Of a stretch of DNA of 64,000 nt, positions 33,304 through 41,002 are shown one piece after another. Below the pieces are notes generated by a model. That model ran no database searches, was not told the origin of the DNA, and saw only the letters and a list, made by a program, of their open reading frames with translations. Position 1 is the first letter of the stretch. Each line of letters begins with the position of its first letter. The DNA lies in NCBI GenBank assembly GCA_964420395.1, contig CAYQTJ010000002.1:1-64000 (forward strand), read 5' to 3'. This stretch comes from CAVSZB01 sp964420395 (lineage in GTDB: Bacteria; Krumholzibacteriota; Krumholzibacteriia; LZORAL124-64-63). The position numbers and the translations under genes were made by a program.

Positions 33304-34587
33304 CTACAGGATGAACGGCGCCTCGTCCTCGGGGCGCCCGAACAAGAGCGGCGAGCGCAGTTCGTCCGCGGACGGCGGGCCGAAGGCGCGCCGCGCGGCG
33401 CGGTTCAGGTGCGCGGTCAGCGCGGCCAGCGGGATGCCGACGGGGCAGGCGTCGCTGCAGCCGCCGCACTCGACGCAGCGCCCCGCCTGGTGGAAGGCGC
33501 GCGTCACGTTCCAGACCCAGTTGCCGGCCGGCGTGGGGGAGGAGTCGATCCAGCGGGGGCGCGTCTTGTCGGCGACGCAGCGCACGCAGGAGCAGGTGGG
33601 ACAGCCCTCGCGGCAGGCGTAGCAGCGCAGGCAGCGCGAGAAAGCGGCGCTCCAGAAGGCCCAGCGCTCTGCCGCCGGGACGTCGGGGCCGGGCACGCCG
33701 TGGATCTCCCAGGCGGGACCGTCGGCGGGCGCCCACGCCGCGCCGTCGCGCGCGTACACCCGCACGCGGTCCGGGTCGATCTGCTGCTCGGCCTGCAGCC
33801 GCGCGAGCGCCTCGCGGCGGCCCGGCCCGGCCACGATGCCGTAGACCCCCTCGGGATCCTCGCGCAGGCGCCGCACCAGCAGCGGCACCAGCGGGGTGGC
33901 GCTGTCGGCGGCGGTGAACAGGCCGATCTCCTCCGGGCCGCGCGCCCACATCGCGCGCGGGCGGTCGGCGCGGCGGCCGGCGCGCAGGCCGAGCACCGCC
34001 CTGACCGCGCCCGAGGCGAGGTCGGAGCGCATGGCGTCGAGGCCGGGCAGCTCGGTCGGCGTCGGGCCGACCGTCGACGGGCGGTCGTGCGCGGCCCAGC
34101 CCCGCGCGAGCGCCCCCTCCGCCGGGGCGAAGCCGGGGAACGGGCCGAGGGCGCGCACCGTGTCGGTCACGTTGCGCACGATGTCCACGAACTTGCCCCC
34201 CTCGGCGGCCGACACCCAGGAGAAGTGCACGCGGCCCTGCTCCATGCCGACGAAGTCGAGCAGCTCGCGGAACAGCACCCAGCGCCGCCGGGCGGCGTAG
34301 TTGCCGCTCGTGTAGTGGCAGTCGCCGGGGTGGCAGCCCGATATGAGCACGCCGTCCGTGCCCATGGCGAACGCCCGCAGCAGGAACAGCGGGTCGATGC
34401 GCCCGGTGCACGGCAGCTTGATCATGCGGATCTGCGGCGGGTACTTCAGGCGGCTCGTGCCGGCGAGGTCCGCCCCCGCGTAGGTGCACCACCGGCAGAC
34501 GAAAGCGGTGATCCGCGGCTGCCAGGTCGTTCCGCCGGCGCCCTCGACGGTCGCGGCGGCGCCGTTCGCTTCCTTGTCCGCGCTCAT
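33304..34587 (-). CDS. MvhD/FlxD-type iron-sulfur subunit fused to a C-terminal 4Fe-4S (FlxC-like) domain
   Basis: A 427-residue protein starting at ATG 34587 behind AAGGAG. Residues about 25-150 are an MvhD domain (FVCRWCTYAGADLAG, IKLPCTGRID, ISGCHPGDCHYTSGNYAARR), the part that docks on HdrA. The middle, about 160-310, is not recognised. The C-terminus holds two ferredoxin-like motifs (CLRCYACREGCPTCSCVRC and CVECGGCSDACPVGIPL). Free MvhD/FlxD is much shorter, so this is a fusion of electron-relay subunits that are separate genes in Desulfovibrio. It lies between hdrA and flxB. Confidence 0.8.
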   Translation of the reverse strand: MSADKEANGAAATVEGAGGTTWQPRITAFVCRWCTYAGADLAGTSRLKYPPQIRMIKLPCTGRIDPLFLLRAFAMGTDGVLISGCHPGDCHYTSGNYAARRRWVLFRELLDFVGMEQGRVHFSWVSAAEGGKFVDIVRNVTDTVRALGPFPGFAPAEGALARGWAAHDRPSTVGPTPTELPGLDAMRSDLASGAVRAVLGLRAGRRADRPRAMWARGPEEIGLFTAADSATPLVPLLVRRLREDPEGVYGIVAGPGRREALARLQAEQQIDPDRVRVYARDGAAWAPADGPAWEIHGVPGPDVPAAERWAFWSAAFSRCLRCYACREGCPTCSCVRCVADKTRPRWIDSSPTPAGNWVWNVTRAFHQAGRCVECGGCSDACPVGIPLAALTAHLNRAARRAFGPPSADELRSPLLFGRPEDEAPFIL

Positions 34588-34624
34588 CTCACATCTCCTT
34601 CGCGCGATCCGGTGGCGGCGGCGC

Positions 34625-36622
34625 CTACGGGATCAGCGCGCCGATCTGGGCGAAGATCTGCTCGTCGGTGTAGCCGGCCAGCTCCAGCGACTTCGACGGG
34701 CAGGTGGCCACGCAGGTCCCGCAGCCGTTGCACACCCCGGAGTTGACGCGGGCCGTGCGCCGCAGCAGCCGCCCCTGCCGGTCGCGCACCTCGTTCACCT
34801 CGACGGCGCCGTAGGGGCAGACCTCCCGGCAGGCGAAGCAGCCGGCGCAGGTGGCCTCGCCCACGCGCGCCACGACCGGCTCGCGCTCGAGCATCTCGCG
34901 CGAGAACAGGACCGCCACCTTGGCCGCCGCCGCGCTCGCCTGGGCCACCGCCTCCGGAATGTCCTTGGGCCCCTGGCAGACCCCCGCCAGCATGACGCCG
35001 GCGGCCGCCGATTCGACCGGGCGCAGCTTCGGGTGCGCCTCGGAGTAGAAGGCGTGCCCGTCGTAGCCGACGCCGAACTTCTGCGCCAGCCGCGCCGCGC
35101 CGTCCTGCGCGCGGATCGCCGAGGCGAGCACCACCATGTCCGCGCGGATCTCCAGCGGGATTCCGGCGAGCGTGTCCACGCCCGACACGACGATCTGGCC
35201 GTTGTCCTCGTACAGCCGCGACACCTTGCCGCGCACGTAGAGGGCCTCGTCCTCCTCGATGGCGCGCCGCACGAATTCGTCGTAGCCCTTGCCGGGCGCG
35301 CGCACGTCCATGTAGAAGACCACGGCCCTGCCTTCGTGCACCTTGTGCTTGTAGAGCAGGGCGTGCTTGGCGGTGTACATGCAGCAGATCTTCGAGCAGT
35401 ACGAGATCCCCTTCGCGGGGTCGCGGCTGCCGATGCACTGCAGGAAGACCACCGTCTGCGGCACCTTTCCGTCGGACGGCCGGCGGATCTCGCCGCCGGT
35501 CGGCCCGGAGGCGGAGGCGAGCCGCTCGAACTGCAGGCCGTCGATGACGTCCCTGATCCGGCCGCCGCCGTACTCGGGGTAGCCGCGCAGCCCGGCGCCG
35601 GGATCGCCGATGTCGTAGAGCCGGTAGCCGGTCGCCAGCACCGCCGCGCCGACGTTCTCGACCACGAACTCGTCCTGCTGCTCGAAATCCACCGCGCCCG
35701 GCCCGCACACCTTCGCGCAGACGCCGCACTTGCCGGTCTTGAAGTGCGTGCAGCGCTCGCGGTCGATGACCGGCTTGTTCGGCACCGCCTGCGGGAACGG
35801 GATGTAGATGGCGGAGCGATTGCCCAGCCCCGCGTCGAACTCGGAGGGGATCTTCTTCTGCGGGCACTTCTGCTGGCAGACGCCGCAGCCGGTGCACTTC
35901 GCCATGTCCACCGAGCGCGCCTTCTTGCGAACCGTCACGCGGAAGTTGCCGATGTAGCCCTCGACCTTCTCGACCTCGCTGAAGGTGTGCAGCGTGATCA
36001 GCGGGTGCTGGGCCACCTCGACCATGCGCGGCGTGAGGATGCACTGCGAGCAGTCGAGCGTGGGGAAGGTCTCCGACAGCTGGCTCATGTGCCCGCCGAT
36101 GGACGGCTCCTTCTCCACCATGACGACCGGGATGCCGGCATTGGCCATGTCGAGCGCGGCCTGGATCCCGGCGATCCCGCCGCCGACCACCAGCGCGCGC
36201 CGCGTCAGCGGCACCTGGATGGGGAAGAGGTCCTCGTTGCGCTTCACCTTCTCGACCATCATGCGCACCAGGTCGGCCGCCTTGTCGGTGGCCGCCTCGC
36301 GGTCCTCGTGGACCCACGAGCACTGCTCGCGCACGTTGACCATTTCGCAGCGGAAGGGGTTGAGCCCCTCGCCGGAGGTGGCGCGGCGGAACGTCGGCTC
36401 GTGCATGGCGGGGCTGCACGCGGCCACGACGACGCCGTCGAGCCTCAGGTCGCGGATCGCGGCGCGGACCATGTTCTGCCCCGGATCCGAGCACATGTAC
36501 TTGTAGTCCACGGAGTGGACGACGCCCGGCAGCCTGCCCGCGGCCTCGGCCACCCGCGCGCAGTCCACGGTGCGGCCGATGTTCTCGCCGCAGTGACAGA
36601 CGAACACCCCGATCCTAGACAT
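34625..36622 (-). CDS. hdrA: heterodisulfide reductase subunit A
   Basis: A 665-residue flavo-iron-sulfur protein, the bifurcation site in Hdr complexes. It has an N-terminal domain with FVCHCGENIG, the FAD-binding loop VVGGGIAGIQAALDMANAG, and the HdrA cluster region FPTLDCSQCILTPRMVEV. Ferredoxin motifs follow at CTGCGVCQQKCPQKK and CGVCAKVCGPGA, and there are two more near the C-terminus (CAGCFACREVCPYGA, CNGCGTCVATCPSKS). The length is normal. The start overlaps hdrB by eight bases (36615-36622), and the MvhD-type fusion follows after 37 bases. Confidence 0.93.
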   Translation of the reverse strand: MSRIGVFVCHCGENIGRTVDCARVAEAAGRLPGVVHSVDYKYMCSDPGQNMVRAAIRDLRLDGVVVAACSPAMHEPTFRRATSGEGLNPFRCEMVNVREQCSWVHEDREAATDKAADLVRMMVEKVKRNEDLFPIQVPLTRRALVVGGGIAGIQAALDMANAGIPVVMVEKEPSIGGHMSQLSETFPTLDCSQCILTPRMVEVAQHPLITLHTFSEVEKVEGYIGNFRVTVRKKARSVDMAKCTGCGVCQQKCPQKKIPSEFDAGLGNRSAIYIPFPQAVPNKPVIDRERCTHFKTGKCGVCAKVCGPGAVDFEQQDEFVVENVGAAVLATGYRLYDIGDPGAGLRGYPEYGGGRIRDVIDGLQFERLASASGPTGGEIRRPSDGKVPQTVVFLQCIGSRDPAKGISYCSKICCMYTAKHALLYKHKVHEGRAVVFYMDVRAPGKGYDEFVRRAIEEDEALYVRGKVSRLYEDNGQIVVSGVDTLAGIPLEIRADMVVLASAIRAQDGAARLAQKFGVGYDGHAFYSEAHPKLRPVESAAAGVMLAGVCQGPKDIPEAVAQASAAAAKVAVLFSREMLEREPVVARVGEATCAGCFACREVCPYGAVEVNEVRDRQGRLLRRTARVNSGVCNGCGTCVATCPSKSLELAGYTDEQIFAQIGALIP

Positions 36623-37502
36623 GGTTCGCCTCCCGCGCCGGGATGAGGGCGTCCACGCGGACGGGCACGATGTGGCGGTGCAGGCCGAGCGTCCGCGGGT
36701 CGATGCCGAGCGCCAGGCCGATCACCTGGGTGACGTAGAGGACCGGCAGCGCGAAGTCGAACTTCTTCTCCCTCGCGATCGCCGGCTGCGTCATGTCGAG
36801 ATTGGCGTGGCAGAGCGGACAGGCGACCATCATCGCCTGCGCTCCGCGCGCGTGCGCCATCGCCAGCAGCCGGCCCGAAAGGTCGTGCACGATGCCCGGC
36901 TCCGGCAGCGCCAGCGACGCGCCGCAGCAGTCCAGCCGCAGCGGCCAGGACACCGGCTCGCCGCCCGCCAGGCGGACCAGATCCTCGAGCAGCGTCGGGT
37001 TCTCCGCGTCGTCGAACGCGTTCTCGCCGCGCGGCCGCGTCAGCAGGCAGCCGTAATAGCAGGCGATCTTCAGGCCGTTCAGCGGGCGGGTCACCTTCGC
37101 CGCCACCGCCTCGCGCACCGCGGGGCGCGCCAGCAGCTGCGCCACGTGCAGCACTTCCAGGTCCGGATCGATGCGCCCGCCCACGCGCGCCGCCGCCGCC
37201 GGCGCGTCCGCGGGGTGCGCCCGCAATTCGGCGCCCGCCGCGCGCAGCCGCGAGTAGCAGGAGGCGCAGCCGGTCAGCAGCGGCCCGGCGTTCGCGGCGG
37301 TGGCGCGGGCGAGGTTCCAGTCGCCGAGCACGTGCGCCGACTCCGCGTCGATCGCGTGGGCCGGCGTGGCGCCGCAGCAGCACCAGTCCTCGATCTCGCG
37401 CAGCTCGAAGCCGAGCGTTCCGGCCACCGCCCTGATCGACTCGTCGTACTCGCGCGCGGTGGCGTGCAGCGAGCAGCCGGGGTAGTAGGCGAAGCGGTTC
37501 AC
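36615..37502 (-). CDS. hdrB: heterodisulfide reductase subunit B
   Basis: A 295-residue subunit carrying the disulfide-reducing active site. Both CCG domains are intact: the first with CCCGATPAHA and CASC, the second with CYYGCLL, DCCGASLALPEP and CPLCHANL. These bind the paired non-cubane 4Fe-4S clusters. The start is GTG 37502, overlapping the hdrC stop as GTGA. In methanogens the substrate is CoM-S-S-CoB. In bacteria with Flx-Hdr it is thought to be a protein disulfide such as DsrC, or another thiol. Membership in the operon is clear. Confidence 0.92.
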   Translation of the reverse strand: MNRFAYYPGCSLHATAREYDESIRAVAGTLGFELREIEDWCCCGATPAHAIDAESAHVLGDWNLARATAANAGPLLTGCASCYSRLRAAGAELRAHPADAPAAAARVGGRIDPDLEVLHVAQLLARPAVREAVAAKVTRPLNGLKIACYYGCLLTRPRGENAFDDAENPTLLEDLVRLAGGEPVSWPLRLDCCGASLALPEPGIVHDLSGRLLAMAHARGAQAMMVACPLCHANLDMTQPAIAREKKFDFALPVLYVTQVIGLALGIDPRTLGLHRHIVPVRVDALIPAREANHV

Positions 37503-38026
37503 GGCCGCCCCTTTCCGCGCCGCGCCCGGCCGGGGCCGCGCAGCGTCTTGCCGTCGAGGCGGATCTTGCCGCGCGCCAGCAGGGCCGGCAGGCTGCCCAG
37601 GTTCTGGAACGGGGCGCGCGCGCGCAGGTTGTACTCGGCGCCCAGCATCACCTCGCTGAGGCGTCCGGTGTCGAGCACCTGCCGCACGAAGATTCGGTTG
37701 AACACCTGCGCCCGGCGCGCGCCGGCCGGCACGGTGCCGGCCCGCGCGGCCTCCGCCCGCAGCGCGTCCATCACCCGCGAGAGATCGAGCTCCTGCGGGC
37801 AGCGCGTCGCGCAGGTCTGGCAACCGACGCACAGCCACGGCTGCACGGCGCGCAGCGGCACGTCGCTGTCGAGCTGCAGGTGCCGCATCACCTGGTGCGG
37901 CAGCAGGTCGCCGCGGCCCGCGGTCGGGCAACCGGCGGTGCAGCAGCCGCACTGGTAGCAGCGGAACACGTTCTGATCCGCGGCCCGCGCCACGCGCGCG
38001 CGCAGCGAATCGGTCGCGCTGTTCAT
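37499..38026 (-). CDS. hdrC: heterodisulfide reductase subunit C
   Basis: A 175-residue ferredoxin-like subunit. Two 4Fe-4S motifs are visible: CYQCGCCTAGCPTAG and CVGCQTCATRCPQELDL. It passes electrons from HdrA to HdrB. ATG 38026 follows GGGGGAG. It is the first gene of the six-gene operon and is soluble, without membrane anchor or haem subunit, so the complex is cytoplasmic. The promoter should lie in the AT-rich divergent spacer shared with motA. Confidence 0.92.
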   Translation of the reverse strand: MNSATDSLRARVARAADQNVFRCYQCGCCTAGCPTAGRGDLLPHQVMRHLQLDSDVPLRAVQPWLCVGCQTCATRCPQELDLSRVMDALRAEAARAGTVPAGARRAQVFNRIFVRQVLDTGRLSEVMLGAEYNLRARAPFQNLGSLPALLARGKIRLDGKTLRGPGRARRGKGRP

Positions 38027-38204
38027 CTCCACTCCCCCGGGGTGTTGCGGGTTCGAGGCGGGCCGGCCGCCGTGGCCGCCGCCCGCGGTGAAATCTCGCA
38101 TTTGATTCCACAAACTCAAGAAAAGCATAAGAACACAATAACGATCCCGAATCGACAAACAGGGCAGCAGAGGGCCTCCCTCCCGCCGCCTGCCCCCTAA
38201 AGCC
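38027..38204. promoter_or_regulatory. divergent promoter region between hdrC and motA
   Basis: Bases 38098-38165 are the most AT-rich stretch in this part of the window. On the plus strand TTGATT (38102-38107) and CATAAG (38126-38131) are 18 bases apart and could be a sigma-70-type motA promoter. No clear sigma-28 motif was found. Minus-strand hexamers for the hdr operon were not convincing. Confidence 0.4.
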
Positions 38205-38293
38205 CATGGCGACACTGACGATAAGGAGGCCCGGACCATGCGCCGCGGGATGCGCCCGCGGTCCGGGCGCCTTCAACAGACGGTGTCGCCATG
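38205..38293 (+). promoter_or_regulatory. nested stem-loop leader enclosing the motA start codon
   Basis: The outer stem CATGGCGACAC (38205-38215) pairs perfectly with GTGTCGCCATG (38283-38293), so the motA ATG at 38291 is inside the right arm. The inner stem GCCCGGACC (38229-38237) pairs with GGTCCGGGC (38260-38268). The apical GCGGG/CCCGC closes a five-base loop. motA itself has no Shine-Dalgarno; the only one, AAGGAGG at 38223-38229, is in the left arm and serves a short reading frame. Confidence 0.55.
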
Positions 38294-38303
38294 CTTACCC
38301 TGA
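38238..38303 (+). CDS. putative 21-residue leader peptide upstream of motA
   Basis: ATG 38238 lies eight bases after AAGGAGG (38223-38229) and opens a 22-codon frame including the stop. It reads MRRGMRPRSGRL and then QQTVSPCLP before TGA. It ends 13 bases inside motA, in another frame. Ribosomes translating it would open the stem that hides the motA start, giving translational coupling. It is arginine-rich at the start. That it is expressed is inference from the ribosome site and arrangement. Confidence 0.4.
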   Translation: MRRGMRPRSGRLQQTVSPCLP

Positions 38304-39148
38304 TCGGAATCCTGTTCGCCTTCGGCTGCGTGCTCGGCGGTTTCATCATGGAGGGCGGCAAGCCGATGGCCCTCTTCATCCCGGCCGAGTACATCATCAT
38401 CGCCGGCTGCTCGCTCGGCACGCTCGTGGCGATGGCGCCGCCGCGCGTGCTCAAGCGCCTCGGCGCGCTGTTCGGGCTGATGCTCAAGGGGGACAAGAGC
38501 AGCAAGGCGAAGTACCTGGAGCTGCTCACGATGCTGTACGAGTTCTTCCAGGTCGCCAAGAAGGACGGCCTGGTCGGGCTCGAGCCGCACGTGGAGGACC
38601 CCGCGCAGAGCGCCATCTTCAGCAAGTACCCGACGTTCCTGGCCGACCACCACGCGGTGTCGTTCCTGTGCGACACGGTCAAGATCATCATCACCGCCGG
38701 CGTGCCGCCGCACGACCTCGAGATGCTCATGGAGGCCGACATCGAGACCCGCCACAACGAGGAGGTGGCGCCGGTGTCGGTCCTGGTGAAGGTCGGCGAC
38801 GCGCTGCCGGGCCTCGGCATCGTGGCCGCCGTGCTCGGCATCGTGATCACGATGGGCGCCATCGACGGCCCCGCCGCCGAGATCGGGCACAAGGTGGCCG
38901 CCGCGCTGGTCGGCACCTTCCTCGGCCTGCTGCTCTCCTACGGCATGGTGCAGCCGATGGCGACCAACATCGACCTCGTCGGCCAGGCCGAGATGCGCTA
39001 CTTCCACGTCATGAAGGCGGCGCTGGTGGCGTTCTGGAAGCACATGCCGGCCATGGTGGCGGTGGAGTTCGCCCGGCGCACCATCGACACCGACCTGCGG
39101 CCGACGTTCAGGGAACTGGAAGAGGCCTGCCGCCCCAGCAAGGGCTAG
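38291..39148 (+). CDS. motA: flagellar motor stator protein MotA
   Basis: A 285-residue stator subunit with four membrane helices. It starts MLTLIGILFAFGCVLGGFIM as usual for MotA. The second helix is around EYIIIAGCSLGTLVAM; the third and fourth carry VGDALPGLGIVAAVLGIVITMG and VGTFLGLLLSYGMVQPM, with the proline residues of the torque region. The cytoplasmic loop has the charged residues that contact FliG. With MotB it forms the proton- or sodium-driven stator. No other flagellar genes are in the window. It has no own ribosome site. Confidence 0.93.
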   Translation: MLTLIGILFAFGCVLGGFIMEGGKPMALFIPAEYIIIAGCSLGTLVAMAPPRVLKRLGALFGLMLKGDKSSKAKYLELLTMLYEFFQVAKKDGLVGLEPHVEDPAQSAIFSKYPTFLADHHAVSFLCDTVKIIITAGVPPHDLEMLMEADIETRHNEEVAPVSVLVKVGDALPGLGIVAAVLGIVITMGAIDGPAAEIGHKVAAALVGTFLGLLLSYGMVQPMATNIDLVGQAEMRYFHVMKAALVAFWKHMPAMVAVEFARRTIDTDLRPTFRELEEACRPSKG

Positions 39149-39203
39149 CGGGCGAACGCGGCACGGCGGACGACGGGCGCGCGGCGCCGGATGGGCGAGG
39201 AGC

Positions 39204-40106
39204 ATGGCGGACCAGAAGCACGGCGAGGGGGGCGAGCAGCAGGCCCCCGTCATCGTCATCAAGAAGGGCGGGCACGGCGGGCACCACGGCGGCGCCTGGA
39301 AGGTGGCCTACGCCGACTTCGTGACGTCGATGATGTCGCTGTTCATCGTGCTCTGGATCGTGGCGCAGAAGCAGGAGGTCAAGGAGGCGGTCGCCGGCTA
39401 CTTCCGCGACCCCGGCGCCTTCAACAAGGCGGCCCACGGCGGGGTGCTCGACGGCGCCTCCATCCTGCCGAACCAGGGGGGCGGAACCGGCCCGAACGGC
39501 ATGGAGCCGACCCCCGAGCAGATCCGCGCGGAGCAGGAGAAGATCCTCGAGAAGACCGCCGAGAAGGTGCGGGAGAGCCTGGCCGGCATGCCGGACTTCA
39601 AGGCGCTCGAAGGCCAGATCGAGATCAAGATGACCGACGTCGGACTGAACATCCAGCTCGTGGAGAAGTCGAACTCCCTCTTCTTCGACGTCGGCAGCCA
39701 GAACCTCAGCGCCAGCGCCCGCGAGGTGATGGGCGTGCTCGCCACGCGCCTCGGCGAGCTGCCCAACAAGCTCGCCATCGAGGGGCACACCGACAGCCGC
39801 CCGTACCCGGCGGGCGCCGTCTACACGAACTGGGAGCTCTCCGCCGACCGCGCCAACAGCGCGCGCCGCTTCATGCTCGAGCACGGGCTGCGCCCCGGCC
39901 AGGTGGCCGAGGTACGCGGCTTCGCCGACACCCGCCCCCGCAATCCCGACGACGCCACCGACGTCCAGAACCGCCGCATCAGCATCACCGTGCTGTACGA
40001 CGACGCGGCGCAGCGGGCGGCAGCGGCCGCCGCCGCCGCCGGCGCGGCCCCGACCTTCGCGATCCCGGGGGACGGCGCGAGCGGCGGCCACGGGGTTGGG
40101 CACTGA
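39204..40106 (+). CDS. motB: flagellar motor protein MotB
   Basis: A 300-residue stator subunit. The single helix begins WKVAYADFVTSMMSLFIVLW with the ion-binding aspartate in YADF. A periplasmic linker follows, then an OmpA-like peptidoglycan-binding domain (KLAIEGHTDSRPY, ELSADRANSARRFM, QNRRISITVLY). The N-terminus is basic, with a GGHGGHHGG run, and the C-terminus ends in an Ala-rich and Gly/His tail. It is 56 bases downstream of motA. Confidence 0.93.
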   Translation: MADQKHGEGGEQQAPVIVIKKGGHGGHHGGAWKVAYADFVTSMMSLFIVLWIVAQKQEVKEAVAGYFRDPGAFNKAAHGGVLDGASILPNQGGGTGPNGMEPTPEQIRAEQEKILEKTAEKVRESLAGMPDFKALEGQIEIKMTDVGLNIQLVEKSNSLFFDVGSQNLSASAREVMGVLATRLGELPNKLAIEGHTDSRPYPAGAVYTNWELSADRANSARRFMLEHGLRPGQVAEVRGFADTRPRNPDDATDVQNRRISITVLYDDAAQRAAAAAAAAGAAPTFAIPGDGASGGHGVGH

Positions 40107-40333
40107 TCGCTGGCTCACCTGGGGCGCCAGGCCGGACGCCGCCTTCGGGCATGTGCAGCAGCACCCATGCGAACTGAATTCGGCTCTTGAACGCAGAAAT
40201 CGAAGCTGATTTCCACCGACATGCTGCCACTGACCGCCGAAGAATCCGACTTGAAGGCGAAATTCGAGGCCAATCCTCCCAGAACATCTCCTTTGGTGGC
40301 TGGAATCAGCCAAAATGGCTTCGAATTGTGTGT
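40107..40333. other. intergenic region with imperfect inverted GTTCAAG motifs
   Basis: This lies between motB and the convergent ORF6N gene and is less GC-rich than its flanks. CTTGAACGCA near 40186 faces TGTGTTCAAGG near 40331, an imperfect inverted repeat spanning about 155 bases. The same words occur in the spacer after the patatin gene (near 49637 and 49714). No gene is supported here. Confidence 0.35.
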
Positions 40334-40990
40334 TCAAGGCACAACTTCACCATCTGTCCCCCTGTTCTCTGCCTCCCCAGAATCCTCGCCCAGATCGTCG
40401 TCCGCCAGTTCGTCCAGGAGCTGGTCCAGGTAGCGGCGCATCCAGGCCGGCTGGGGAATGACCCGCCCCGGCGCCAGGAGGGACGCGTCCCATTCCCCAT
40501 GCGCCGCGCCCAGGGCCCAGGCCGTGTGGACCGCGGCGAAGAAGAGGCGGAACGGCTCTTCGTTGCCGTGCGGGGCACAGGCGAAGCGCACCGCCCAGGC
40601 GTGAACGCGTTGCGCCACCGGCGACTGCAGCCGCGCGGCCATCGCGATCGCCCCCGGCTGGCTGAAGGCCCACGGCCTCCGGCGCGCGCCGCCCCAGCCC
40701 GGGGGGCGCGCCGACTGCTCCCGGAAGGCCCTCAGGTGGCGGTTGGTGAGAGGGAAGACGAGGTCGATCGTGAAGCAGGAGAGGTGCCGGCGCAGGGTCT
40801 GGCGCAGGACGCGCCCCTCGACGCCGAGCAGCGCGGCCAGATCACCGTCGAGCAGGCGGTACGCCCGCGGAAAGGGGATCGGCAGCCGGGCGAGGGTCGC
40901 CTCGCACGGCGTCGTGGGGAAACTGCCGTTGACGGTGGGGCGGGTCGCCGTCCCCGCGCGGCCCCCGTCCTGACGCGAATCGGTGGTCAC
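40334..40990 (-). CDS. ORF6N domain-containing protein
   Basis: A 218-residue protein with an N-terminal ORF6N domain at about residues 35-125. YRLLDGDLAALLGVEGRVLRQTLRR, an F-rich core (CFTIDLVFPLTNRHLRAF) and the closing PWAFSQPGAIAMAARLQSP are visible. ORF6N is a DNA-binding type module known from phage and chromosomal proteins related to KilA-N. The C-terminal part is acidic and of unknown fold. The start is GTG 40990 with no good ribosome site, so it is uncertain. It lies 12 bases after the APC permease gene. Confidence 0.7.
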   Translation of the reverse strand: MTTDSRQDGGRAGTATRPTVNGSFPTTPCEATLARLPIPFPRAYRLLDGDLAALLGVEGRVLRQTLRRHLSCFTIDLVFPLTNRHLRAFREQSARPPGWGGARRRPWAFSQPGAIAMAARLQSPVAQRVHAWAVRFACAPHGNEEPFRLFFAAVHTAWALGAAHGEWDASLLAPGRVIPQPAWMRRYLDQLLDELADDDLGEDSGEAENRGTDGEVVP

Positions 40991-41002
40991 GCAGCGGGGA
41001 CA

